Below the pieces are notes generated by a model, which had not been told where the DNA came from, made no database searches, and saw only the letters and a list, made by a program, of their open reading frames with translations. DNA of 16,900 nt, taken from NCBI GenBank assembly GCA_026987155.1, contig JALSNG010000027.1, positions 1 through 16,900 of the forward strand. Direction: 5' to 3'. Position 1 is the first letter of the stretch, and the number at the start of each line of letters is the position of its first letter. A program made the translations under genes and the position numbers. Shown piece by piece: positions 5,585-13,091 of this stretch. The DNA comes from Thermococcus sp. (GTDB lineage Archaea; Methanobacteriota_B; Thermococci; Thermococcales; Thermococcaceae).

Positions 5585-7123
5585 ATGGAGAAGCAGCCCA
5601 TAATCGAGATGAAAGGGATTGTAAAAGTGTATCCCGACGGGACAAAAGCCCTGAAGGGTGTTGATCTTACCGTGTATCAAGGCGAGATTCTCGGCCTCCT
5701 CGGTGAGAATGGGGCCGGTAAAACCACCCTTATGAAGATCCTCTTTGGAATGCTCCACCCAACCTCAGGGCGCATCCTCATCAGGGGAAAGGAAGTCCAG
5801 TTTAGAAGTCCTTCAGACGCGATAACCCACGGAATAGGAATGGTCCATCAACACTTCACCCTCGTTGAGGTTTTTGATGCCCTCCACAACATCATCCTTG
5901 GAATGGAGGGTCATGGGCTCTTTTCAAGGATAGACGTGAAGAAGGCCCGGGAGAAGCTCCAAAAGCTCATGAATGACCTCAACTTCCAGGTGCCCCTTGA
6001 CGTTCCAGTCGAAGACCTCCCAGTCGGCGTTCAGCAGAGGATAGAGATCCTGAAAATGCTCTTCAGGGACATCGATGTGCTCATTCTTGATGAGCCAACT
6101 GCTGTTCTCACCCCCATAGAGGTGGAAGAACTCTTCAGGGTTCTAAGGCACCTCAAGGAGGAGGGAAAAACAATAATCTTCATCAGCCACAAGCTAAACG
6201 AGGTAATAGAACTCACGGACAGAGTGACGGTCATAAGGAAGGGGGAAGTTATAGGAACCGTTGAAACAAAAACGGCCACCCCCCAGCTCCTTGCGAGAAT
6301 GATGGTCGGAAGAGACGTGGTCCTCAGAATTGAGAAACCTCCAAAAGAAGCGGGAGAACCCATACTAAAGGTTGAAAACCTCTCAGTCAAGGGAGATCGT
6401 GGAGAAAAGGCTGTAAAATCACTGAGCTTCGAGGTTAGGGCCGGCGAGATATTCGGCATAGCTGGTGTGGAGGGCAACGGGCAGACTGAGCTCATAGAAG
6501 CTATAACTGGGTTGCGAAAACCGGAAAACGGAAGGGTATACCTGAACAACGTGGACATAACGGGTAAAGGGCCAAGGGAGCTTTATGGACTGGGGATGGC
6601 ACATATCCCAGAGGACAGGACGCACATGGGGCTCATCCTTGAGATGACGGTCACCGAAAACGCTCTCTTAGGACTTCAATGGAAGAGAGACTTTCAGCGC
6701 TGGAGCGGCGTAATAAACTGGAGGAGAGCCAGGGGACATGCAAAGTCTTTGATAGAGGAGTTTGATATATCCGCCCCCGGGACGGAAGCCCCGGTTAAAT
6801 CCCTAAGTGGTGGAAACCAGCAAAAACTCATAGTGGCAAGGGAGGTAAGCAAAGCACCGGTTCTCATAGTGGCGGCCCAGCCAACGAGGGGGGTGGATGT
6901 GGCCTCAACCGAGTATATCCGAAATTACCTCGTAAAGCTCAGAAACGAGGGAAAAGCGGTTCTGCTCGTCTCGGCCGATCTCGATGAAGTAGTCCAGCTG
7001 AGTGACAGGATGGGCATAATCTACGAGGGAGAATTCATGGGTGTTGTCAAGCCGGAGGAAGTCAGCACCGAGGAAATTGGAATGATGATGGGGGGAATAC
7101 GCTATGAAGAAATCAGGAAGTGA
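5585..7123 (+). CDS. Nucleoside-type ABC transporter, double ATP-binding protein
   Basis: This 512-residue protein has two fused ATPase domains, as in the YufO/NupA and RbsA-like sugar/nucleoside importers. Domain 1 has Walker A GENGAGKTT (40-48), Walker B VLILDEP (165-171) and the H-loop H202; its signature is the divergent LPVGVQQR (145-152). Domain 2 has a degenerate Walker A, GVEGNGQT (294-301, no Lys), a standard signature LSGGNQQK (407-414), Walker B changed to VLIVAAQP (426-433) and no H-loop His (VSADLDEV). Domain 2 degeneracy is the family norm, with one composite active ATP site expected. GGGAGGTG precedes the ATG, and the gene overlaps the next one by 20 nt. Confidence 0.95.
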   Translation: MEKQPIIEMKGIVKVYPDGTKALKGVDLTVYQGEILGLLGENGAGKTTLMKILFGMLHPTSGRILIRGKEVQFRSPSDAITHGIGMVHQHFTLVEVFDALHNIILGMEGHGLFSRIDVKKAREKLQKLMNDLNFQVPLDVPVEDLPVGVQQRIEILKMLFRDIDVLILDEPTAVLTPIEVEELFRVLRHLKEEGKTIIFISHKLNEVIELTDRVTVIRKGEVIGTVETKTATPQLLARMMVGRDVVLRIEKPPKEAGEPILKVENLSVKGDRGEKAVKSLSFEVRAGEIFGIAGVEGNGQTELIEAITGLRKPENGRVYLNNVDITGKGPRELYGLGMAHIPEDRTHMGLILEMTVTENALLGLQWKRDFQRWSGVINWRRARGHAKSLIEEFDISAPGTEAPVKSLSGGNQQKLIVAREVSKAPVLIVAAQPTRGVDVASTEYIRNYLVKLRNEGKAVLLVSADLDEVVQLSDRMGIIYEGEFMGVVKPEEVSTEEIGMMMGGIRYEEIRK

Positions 7124-8153
7124 AATCCTGGAGAGCCTGAACATCAAGGCCTTGATCGAAAGTCTCATAGCGATATTCATAGGCTTTTTAATCGGCGCGA
7201 TAGTGTTAGGGGCCTTTGGCTACGACCCTCTGAGCGCGTATTACTGGCTCTTCCAGGGTGCCCTCGGAAGTACCTATGGAATAGCTTCAACCCTCAGGTA
7301 CGCGACTCCAATAATGCTTACCGCCCTGACATTTGCCCTCGGAACCAGGACTGGGATATTTAACATCGGTGCAGAGGGATCCTTTTACTTCGGAGCAATA
7401 GCCGCAGTCATCTTTACGAACATCTGGGCCAATATGTGGTTTGGCCTGGCAATGGGGATGCTCCTTGGGGCACTCTGGGCACTTCCCGCTGCGGCTCTCA
7501 AAGTTTACCGCGGAGTCCACGAGGTTATATCGACCATCATGCTAAACTGGATTGGATGGTTCTTCGTTCTCTGGTTGATAGTTGGACCCTACGCAAACCC
7601 AAATGATCCGAACAAAACTATAAGGATACCCATCGAAGCGAGATTACCCAACATTGGATACGGGCTCTCGATTGCAATAATAATCGCCGTTATTGCGGCA
7701 GCACTAACCTATTTCCTACTTTGGCACACAACCCTCGGCTTCAGCATGCGCGCCAGCGGGATGAACCCCAAGGCCGCGAGATACGGTGGCATGAGTCCAA
7801 AGAAGGCCGTTATGTGGTCGTTCATACTGGGCGGTCTCCTCAGCGGGCTCGGAGGAGCGATGAAGATCATGGGAGAGGGCCCAACTTACGCCATAAGCCA
7901 GGGGGGAGCAAACATATACGGCTTTGGTTTTGATGGGATAGGTGTCTCCCTCGTGGGAAGAAACCATCCCTTGGGCATAATCCTGGCCGCACTCTTCTTT
8001 GGAATGTTGCGTGCAGGAACGGCCCTGATGCAAGCCGAAGCTCAGGTACCCCTTGAGATAATAAAAGTCATTCAGGGAATCATCGTCATAACTGTGGCAA
8101 TCCCCGGGCTTTACGATTTGATTAAAAAGGTCGCTCGCAGGGGGGCTGCGTGA
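7104..8153 (+). CDS. Nucleoside-type ABC transporter permease 1
   Basis: This 349-residue inner membrane permease belongs to the BPD_transp_2 (branched-chain amino acid/ribose/nucleoside) group. A short cytoplasmic N-terminus leads into the first membrane segment at about 17-37. The family motif GTRTGIFNIGAEG lies at 80-92. Many further hydrophobic segments follow, with the coupling region around MRASGMNPKAARYGGMSP. It starts 20 nt inside the ATPase gene and ends overlapping the second permease start, so the subunits are translationally coupled. Together the two permeases would form the heterodimeric channel. Confidence 0.94.
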   Translation: MKKSGSEILESLNIKALIESLIAIFIGFLIGAIVLGAFGYDPLSAYYWLFQGALGSTYGIASTLRYATPIMLTALTFALGTRTGIFNIGAEGSFYFGAIAAVIFTNIWANMWFGLAMGMLLGALWALPAAALKVYRGVHEVISTIMLNWIGWFFVLWLIVGPYANPNDPNKTIRIPIEARLPNIGYGLSIAIIIAVIAAALTYFLLWHTTLGFSMRASGMNPKAARYGGMSPKKAVMWSFILGGLLSGLGGAMKIMGEGPTYAISQGGANIYGFGFDGIGVSLVGRNHPLGIILAALFFGMLRAGTALMQAEAQVPLEIIKVIQGIIVITVAIPGLYDLIKKVARRGAA

Positions 8154-9046
8154 TGGATTTGGGGGCAATAATCTCAATACTCTTCATGTCACTAATGGCC
8201 ATGGTGCCGATAGTCCTTACGAGCGTCGGTGCCGCGTGGAGCGAGAGGGCAGGTGTTGTCAGCATTGGATACGAGGGAGTTCTGCTCATGAGCGCATTTT
8301 TCGGGGCGATATTCGCGGAACTGACTGGACACGCGACTATAGGGCTACTCGGAGGCATTCTCGTGGGAATCCTCCTCGGGATGCTCCACGGGGCAATAAC
8401 GGTCTACCTCAAGGGAGACCACGTAATCCCGGGCATAGGCATCAACCTCCTGGCACTCGGCGTCGTGCCCTTTGGAATTCTTGCCTACTGGGGAACGGCC
8501 GGTCAGCATCAGCTTCCACTAAATGCCCAGATGTGGCATATAAGCACCCAATACGGAGAACTGAGCCCTATGGTAGGCGTTACAATAGTAATCGCAGTGG
8601 TGACGTGGTGGGTGCTCTTTAAGACCCCCCTTGGGCTCCGCGTTAGATCCGTGGGCGAGAACCCAGAGGCAGCAGATGCCCTCGGAATAAACGTCGAAAA
8701 GTACCGTTTCTGGTCAACAGTTTATGGACACGCCCTGGCAGGCCTTGGCGGTGCTTACATGAGCGTGGACTGGCTTGGCCTCGTGCACAAGACTATGTCC
8801 GGCGGTAGGGGATTTATAGCCCTCGCCAACATGGTCTTCAGCGGATGGAATCCCTTGGTTTCGCTGATAGGGGGATGGCTCTTCGGATTCTTCGATGCCC
8901 TCGCCAGCTGGCTTGCACCAAAACACATAATCCCGGGGCAGTTCATCCTTATGCTGCCGTACATAATGACGCTCATAATAGTGGCGGGAATCATAGGCAA
9001 GGCCAGACCGCCCAAGTGGGACGGAAGACCGTACAAACGCGAATGA
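8153..9046 (+). CDS. Nucleoside-type ABC transporter permease 2
   Basis: This 297-residue second permease of the BPD_transp_2 group carries the family motif ERAGVVSIGYEG at 31-42 and the coupling-loop sequence VRSVGENPEAADALGINV. The preceding stop and the ATG overlap as TGATG (8151-8155). A GTG one codon earlier (8150) is an equally possible start. It is the last gene of the importer operon and converges on the gene at 9091. Confidence 0.94.
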   Translation: MDLGAIISILFMSLMAMVPIVLTSVGAAWSERAGVVSIGYEGVLLMSAFFGAIFAELTGHATIGLLGGILVGILLGMLHGAITVYLKGDHVIPGIGINLLALGVVPFGILAYWGTAGQHQLPLNAQMWHISTQYGELSPMVGVTIVIAVVTWWVLFKTPLGLRVRSVGENPEAADALGINVEKYRFWSTVYGHALAGLGGAYMSVDWLGLVHKTMSGGRGFIALANMVFSGWNPLVSLIGGWLFGFFDALASWLAPKHIIPGQFILMLPYIMTLIIVAGIIGKARPPKWDGRPYKRE

Positions 9047-9053
9047 CCCCTCT

Positions 9054-9087
9054 CTATTTTTTGAAAACAGGAAAATTTTGAAAACAG
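9054..9087. terminator. Bidirectional T-rich terminator with a short direct repeat
   Basis: CTATTTTTTG ends the importer transcript on the plus strand. Read in reverse, the same 44-bp gap is also T-rich, for the convergent gene at 9091. TTTTGAAAACAG occurs twice, at 9059-9070 and 9076-9087. Confidence 0.55.
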
Positions 9088-9090
9088 AGG

Positions 9091-10080
9091 TCATTTCTTG
9101 AGGATGATCCCTATTGAAGTCCCCAGGATAATACCTACCAACAGGGAGATCACAACGTAGGTTGTAACGTCAGTTTCTTTGATGGGCACCCGCTCAACCT
9201 TGCCCCCAAGGGCGCTCACAACAGCAGCCCCGTTCTCAATGAGAACGTCGGTGTACGGTCTCCCGCTCCAGAAGACGGAAACCTCCGCCAGCGGTTTTCC
9301 GCTCTTTAGAGACAGCTCCTTCGCGGCATCCTTGAGCTGCTGGGGACTCTCCTTAGTATAGACCACAAGGGAGGTCCCCATAGCCGTTTTAACGAGGTTG
9401 TCCACGCCTATGGCGGGGACCTCCTCCTCAGGTTTTATGCTCGCCACGGGCTTTATCCCAAGCCACTCAACGGCGTACTGGTCCGGAGGCATCTGAATCA
9501 CCGCGGTCCCGTTCTCGTGGATGAGGGCGCGGTAGGATCTCACAATCGAGGAAACCCTCTCCTTAAAGCTCTCATAACCGGTAAGATATAGCTGGGCCCT
9601 CTCCGGATCCTTCTCGGTGAGAGCTTCCTCAACGGATTTGGCTATGGCCAGCGCATTGGTTGGATCCGCCCAAACACCATGGGGATTGTCCTTCTCATCG
9701 TACCAGTACTCCTTAAGGTAGCGGAAACCGTTCCTTTTGTAATCCTCAGCAAAGAGAACACGGGCTGTGATAACTCCCTCCCCCTTTAATTCGAATATCT
9801 TTTTCTCGACGGGCAGATGCCCTCCAGTGGTTACTATGACGTCTGCCCTCTGAAGGAGCTCTATCTGACTTGCACTCAGCTGATACTCATGAGGATCCGC
9901 TCCAGGAGGGATAATGTACTCAACCCTTACTGAATTCCCAAAAGCGTCTGTGATTATACCTGCAAGAGGGGGAATCGTTGTGACAACAAGGGGCCCCTGA
10001 GACCCACCATTCCCGGCACTCGTGAGCGGCAGGAAGAACATGAAGGAGATAAGCAACGGCACCACTCTCTTCCACTTCAT
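9091..10080 (-). CDS. ZnuA/TroA-like metal-binding protein with C-terminal membrane anchor
   Basis: This 329-residue exported protein resembles the zinc/manganese-binding proteins of ABC importers. It starts at the ATG 10080, preceded by GGGTGA; a GTG 9 nt upstream is less likely. A signal sequence (about 4-23) precedes VVTTIPPLAGII; GADPHEY carries the first likely ligand, H64, and NPHGVWADPTNA the second, H134. The place where a third His is usual reads QMPPDQYAVEWLG, without His, so the metal site may be incomplete or altered. There is no His-rich loop. A hydrophobic segment at about 307-327 ending KK would fix it to the membrane. No permease or ATPase gene adjoins it. Metal transport is therefore unproven. 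Confidence 0.85.
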   Translation of the reverse strand: MKWKRVVPLLISFMFFLPLTSAGNGGSQGPLVVTTIPPLAGIITDAFGNSVRVEYIIPPGADPHEYQLSASQIELLQRADVIVTTGGHLPVEKKIFELKGEGVITARVLFAEDYKRNGFRYLKEYWYDEKDNPHGVWADPTNALAIAKSVEEALTEKDPERAQLYLTGYESFKERVSSIVRSYRALIHENGTAVIQMPPDQYAVEWLGIKPVASIKPEEEVPAIGVDNLVKTAMGTSLVVYTKESPQQLKDAAKELSLKSGKPLAEVSVFWSGRPYTDVLIENGAAVVSALGGKVERVPIKETDVTTYVVISLLVGIILGTSIGIILKK

Positions 10081-10108
10081 TTCGGTCACCCTAACAACGT
10101 TGGATTGA

Positions 10109-10126
10109 ACATTTTAAAGGTTGTCG
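10109..10126 (-). promoter_or_regulatory. Promoter of the ZnuA-like gene
   Basis: Minus-strand GACAACC followed by TTTAAAAT (TATA about 10118-10111), roughly 35 nt before the start at 10080. Confidence 0.55.
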
Positions 10127-10140
10127 GAATGGTTATAAAC
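10126..10140 (+). promoter_or_regulatory. Promoter of the metalloprotease-like gene
   Basis: GGAATGG followed by TTATAAAC (10133-10140), about 33 nt before the ATG at 10170. It is back to back with the divergent promoter, and the two BRE regions nearly touch. Confidence 0.6.
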
Positions 10141-10169
10141 ATCTTTCCAGAGTGGCACCAGGGGGCGTC

Positions 10170-11954
10170 ATGAGAAGAACGCTAACAGTCCTTTTGATCC
10201 TCTTCCTCCTAATCTTCGTTGCAAGGAGTGCAGGAGCTTATCGGGTGGACTCAAAGGTTACAGTTGAGATAAACCCAAACGCAGAACTCCTCGGGGTGGT
10301 GTACTATCTCGCCTTCGGGAAGGATGCCTTTGTCATCGACCGGGGGGACTACCTCGGAGACGTTGAAAAGCACTTTGGGGATTATCGAGATGAACAGGCC
10401 GTGAGAATGCTGGAGGAATACATTCCCAAGAGCATGAACACCCCGGAGAGGGATTACAGGTTGATGGTTGTGGAGTGGTACTTACTTCAGTGCAGCCCAC
10501 CACCAGAGCTCACGGCGGAGGTTCCCATAGGAGATGGGTGGATGCGTGAGTTCCTCCCTGCCCTCCGAGACTTTGCTGAAAAGACAAAGTTCATGGACTT
10601 CTACAGGGCACACTCGAACTACTATGATGAGGACATCTCAATCTACGGACATGCACTAAAAACCCTCCCACCGGATAAGTTTATCGGTGGATACGAGAAG
10701 GTAGGAGGGATCACCTTCGAGTTCCTTCACCCATACCTCGTCGCCGTGCACGGTCACAGCTTCAACCCGGTCATTCATGGGCAGAGGATATGGGGCGCCG
10801 GGGGAATGCTTCCCCTCGTCAGGAGAACGCCCCAGAGAACCAGCTGGAGCTACAGAACGGCAAGGGACACTATGTTTGGACTCCCCCTAAACAAGGACTA
10901 CGTGAACAACACGGGGCTTGACGAACTTATCTACCTCGGATTCGTCTACCACGAACTCGGCCACGATATTACGATACCAGAACTTGACTCCAACTTAGAA
11001 GATGTCCGGGCAATGGACTTCCTTCAAGGGACTATAGAGGAGAACCTTCCATATCTGGCCCGTTATGACATCCATTTCTGGAATCCCGGTTCAATGGTAT
11101 ACGAGAGTTTCGCGGACGGGTGGTCCGACTTTGCGCTGAGCCGCGTCAACGAAAACTACACTCAATTGTCCATGTGGATGCAACGGGGCTGGGGAGAATT
11201 CTGGATAGACGAAGTGCTGGAACTCTACGAAGAGTATTCCAACCTAACCAGAGCGACGGGCAAACCAATAAGCAGTTATGTGCCCCAGATGCTCACGGCA
11301 CTACAGAGGGAGTACAGTCCCAAAAGGGCAGAAAGAGAGTTTCAAGAGAGGGTTCCGGTAACTATGCTCATGGCTTTTGACAGGGGTGCCGTTTCCGGGA
11401 AAGTATTGGTGGTATACGGTACGCAGAACCCGGATCCCTCTGGAACAGAGAAGGACAGGGAAACTGCTGAGGAGATAGTCCATATTCTTAAGAAGTTCTA
11501 TTCCCAGTGGGATAAACCCGTCAACATCACAGTAAAGGCAGACGTTGAACTCAGCCAGAACGATGTAGAAGGTAACCTCGTGATAATAGGGGGACCTGTT
11601 TCAAACGTAGTGGCGAAAAAGATGCAGAAAAAGTTTCCCTTAGAGTTCATGAAGATGGGAGGAACGTGGGTTATAGAACACAACACCCGCTGGAATGTGA
11701 GCAGTTTTGTCCTGACGGAGAATTTCCAGAAACCCCTCCTAAGGAAAAAGCTGGAGAAAGTTTCCAGAGGTGCACTGCTCCTGACGGTGAGGAATCCCAA
11801 CAATCCTCAGAACTTCATCGTCTGGATAGCCGGGGAGAACAGAAACCTTACCGCACTCTTCCGGAACCCGACGTACTACCTCTCAAGCTACGAGATATGG
11901 GGTGAAAAGGGAATAGAGATGGGCTTTTACGTTCAGCCGCTTGCCTCTTCCTGA
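10170..11954 (+). CDS. Secreted HELGH zinc metalloprotease-like protein
   Basis: This 594-residue exported protein starts at an ATG after GGGGGCGTC; an in-frame GTG at 10152 is less well placed. A signal peptide covers about 1-23. The central region has YHELGHD (HELGH at 261-265), a zinc-protease HExxH motif, with a likely third ligand in YESFADGWSDF (E312). The N-terminal half resembles DUF4932-type proteins by overall pattern. The C-terminal part (about 409-585) contains VLVVYGTQNPDPSGTEKD, a spaced KADVELSQND and NLVIIGGPVSN, a pattern seen in archaeal S-layer and other exported proteins. Proteolysis outside the cell is inferred from the motif only; substrate unknown. Confidence 0.85.
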   Translation: MRRTLTVLLILFLLIFVARSAGAYRVDSKVTVEINPNAELLGVVYYLAFGKDAFVIDRGDYLGDVEKHFGDYRDEQAVRMLEEYIPKSMNTPERDYRLMVVEWYLLQCSPPPELTAEVPIGDGWMREFLPALRDFAEKTKFMDFYRAHSNYYDEDISIYGHALKTLPPDKFIGGYEKVGGITFEFLHPYLVAVHGHSFNPVIHGQRIWGAGGMLPLVRRTPQRTSWSYRTARDTMFGLPLNKDYVNNTGLDELIYLGFVYHELGHDITIPELDSNLEDVRAMDFLQGTIEENLPYLARYDIHFWNPGSMVYESFADGWSDFALSRVNENYTQLSMWMQRGWGEFWIDEVLELYEEYSNLTRATGKPISSYVPQMLTALQREYSPKRAEREFQERVPVTMLMAFDRGAVSGKVLVVYGTQNPDPSGTEKDRETAEEIVHILKKFYSQWDKPVNITVKADVELSQNDVEGNLVIIGGPVSNVVAKKMQKKFPLEFMKMGGTWVIEHNTRWNVSSFVLTENFQKPLLRKKLEKVSRGALLLTVRNPNNPQNFIVWIAGENRNLTALFRNPTYYLSSYEIWGEKGIEMGFYVQPLASS

Positions 11955-12241
11955 GGGCCTTCTTCCTTTCCGTTGCTCTTTATGTGGGGCTTGCCTATGG
12001 CTATGGTGAAGCCCTTGAAGGAATCGTCCTTCCTGTTGAACTCTATCGCCAGTGGGAGACCGTTGTCCTCGTTGAAGACTATCCTAACGATCCTCGCCCG
12101 CGAATGATCGTTGAGGTAATCCCTCTTCAGATCCTCGTAGTTGTCTATAACGTTGTCTATGCTCTCACTGTGCAAGTCATAGATTTCCCTTGCGTAAACG
12201 CTGTGATTCTTGATCTCCTCAACCTTCTTTTCCCTGTCCAA
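11933..12241 (-). CDS. Conserved-looking small hypothetical protein, TTG start
   Basis: This 102-residue charged, soluble protein has a helical, acidic/basic N-terminal half and a strand-rich stretch (RIVRIVFNEDN, LPLAIEFNR, GFTIAIGKP), then a polar tail. The start is TTG, supported by GAGGGGG 7 nt upstream; no better ATG exists in frame. It begins 12 nt after the phosphoribosyltransferase stop, so the two are almost certainly co-transcribed. Its last 22 nt overlap the end of the convergent metalloprotease gene. Function unknown. Confidence 0.7.
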   Translation of the reverse strand: MDREKKVEEIKNHSVYAREIYDLHSESIDNVIDNYEDLKRDYLNDHSRARIVRIVFNEDNGLPLAIEFNRKDDSFKGFTIAIGKPHIKSNGKEEGPQEEASG

Positions 12242-12253
12242 CGGGCTTCCCCC

Positions 12254-12901
12254 TCAGACTTTGCGCCACTCTCCTTCCCGGAACTTAAAAACCTTCCTGT
12301 ACTCGGCCATTCTGAGAGCTTCCTCAAGCTTGCCCTTCGGGACATTTATCCCGTGCAGTTCTTTGAAGAGCTCGATAATCTCATCCGTAGTCAATGCATC
12401 CCTTTCCTCGAAGAGGTTGTTCACGAGGTTTATCATGTCCTCGACGAAGTTCCAGGGGAAAACTATCCAGGCCCATTCTATCTCCTCGCCGTAGTAGTCT
12501 GGCCTGAAGCGCGAGCCCTTTATGGTTAGCAGCGTTGCAACCCTTATCTCCTCGGGTTTTTGACTCTCGACATAGTTCCTGGCCAGTGTTAGGCTCTCGC
12601 CGGTGTCACTGATGTCGTCAACTATGAGAACCCTTTTTCCCTCCAAGTTGTAGTTGCTACCGTACTTGAGCCTGGCTTTCCCGTCTGGTGTGGCTGTAAC
12701 TCCCCAGTGCTCGACCTTTAGGCTGACGAGGTCTTTAACACCAAGGTAGTCGCAGTACAAACGCGCGGCAACCCAACCGCCCCTTGCGAGGCCGACTATG
12801 ACATCTGGCCTCCAATTCCCCTCTAAAACCTTCCAGGCTCCTTCCTTCGCCCACCTTTCTATGTCGTCCCAAGAAGCGAGATAAGCCGGAAACTTCTTCA
12901 T
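12254..12901 (-). CDS. Purine-type phosphoribosyltransferase
   Basis: Phosphoribosyltransferases of this type join a nucleobase to PRPP, giving a nucleotide and pyrophosphate; in archaea such genes are often annotated as hypoxanthine or xanthine-guanine enzymes. The 215-residue protein has the PRPP-binding motif VLIVDDISDTGESL at 91-104, the GLARGGW loop at 37-43 and the closing FPWN of the catalytic domain (148-151). A further 60 or so residues (153-215) form a helical extension with the spacing of a small winged-helix-like unit, whose role is unclear. GGGA lies shortly before the ATG. Its own promoter is at 12934-12950. Substrate base is not certain. Confidence 0.9.
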   Translation of the reverse strand: MKKFPAYLASWDDIERWAKEGAWKVLEGNWRPDVIVGLARGGWVAARLYCDYLGVKDLVSLKVEHWGVTATPDGKARLKYGSNYNLEGKRVLIVDDISDTGESLTLARNYVESQKPEEIRVATLLTIKGSRFRPDYYGEEIEWAWIVFPWNFVEDMINLVNNLFEERDALTTDEIIELFKELHGINVPKGKLEEALRMAEYRKVFKFREGEWRKV

Positions 12902-12932
12902 TGGATTTCCCTTAACTGAGCGGGGGGAAGGA

Positions 12933-12950
12933 TGTATTTAAGAGTTTTGC
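12933..12950 (-). promoter_or_regulatory. Promoter of the phosphoribosyltransferase gene
   Basis: Minus-strand AAAACTCTTAAATACATC contains a TATA box at about 12942-12934, roughly 37 nt before the start at 12901. Confidence 0.6.
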
Positions 12951-13018
12951 TTTGGAGGGGAAGCCCCATTCTTTTACAAAGAAATGATAATTTATGATTT
13001 CGCAGACATGCACATAAA

Positions 13019-13035
13019 CAAAAAAATTATAAAAG
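13019..13035 (+). promoter_or_regulatory. Promoter of the CBM/lysozyme-like gene
   Basis: An A-rich BRE region followed by TTATAAAA (13027-13034). Initiation would be expected near 13053-13060, right at the hairpin described separately and about 35 nt before the ATG at 13092. The remaining sequence of 12951-13091 shows no gene. Confidence 0.6.
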
Positions 13036-13053
13036 TCAGGATCATTACATTAC

Positions 13054-13073
13054 TGGCCAGTCTTTGCTGGCCA
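13054..13073 (+). promoter_or_regulatory. 7-bp inverted repeat in the 5' leader
   Basis: TGGCCAG and CTGGCCA form a perfect 7-bp inverted repeat around the 6-nt loop TCTTTG, located between the predicted initiation site and the GGAGGTG ribosome binding site (about 13079-13085). It could be a protein operator or an RNA hairpin at the very start of the transcript. Confidence 0.5.
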
Positions 13074-13091
13074 TGTCCGGAGGTGTTGAGC

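Noticed and set aside
4216..5601. Long minus-strand open frame (461 codons) opposite the BMP lipoprotein gene
   Set aside because: It mirrors the codon pattern of a clearly real gene, its product resembles no family, and it has no ribosome binding site.
11984..12529. Plus-strand open frame over the 102-residue gene and the phosphoribosyltransferase
   Set aside because: It runs across two better-supported minus-strand genes and their 12-nt junction without any promoter or ribosome binding site.
12984..13091. Upstream in-frame ATG for the CBM/lysozyme-like protein
   Set aside because: The extension covers the TATA box and hairpin, has no signal-peptide logic, and the ATG at 13092 has a strong GGAGGTG.
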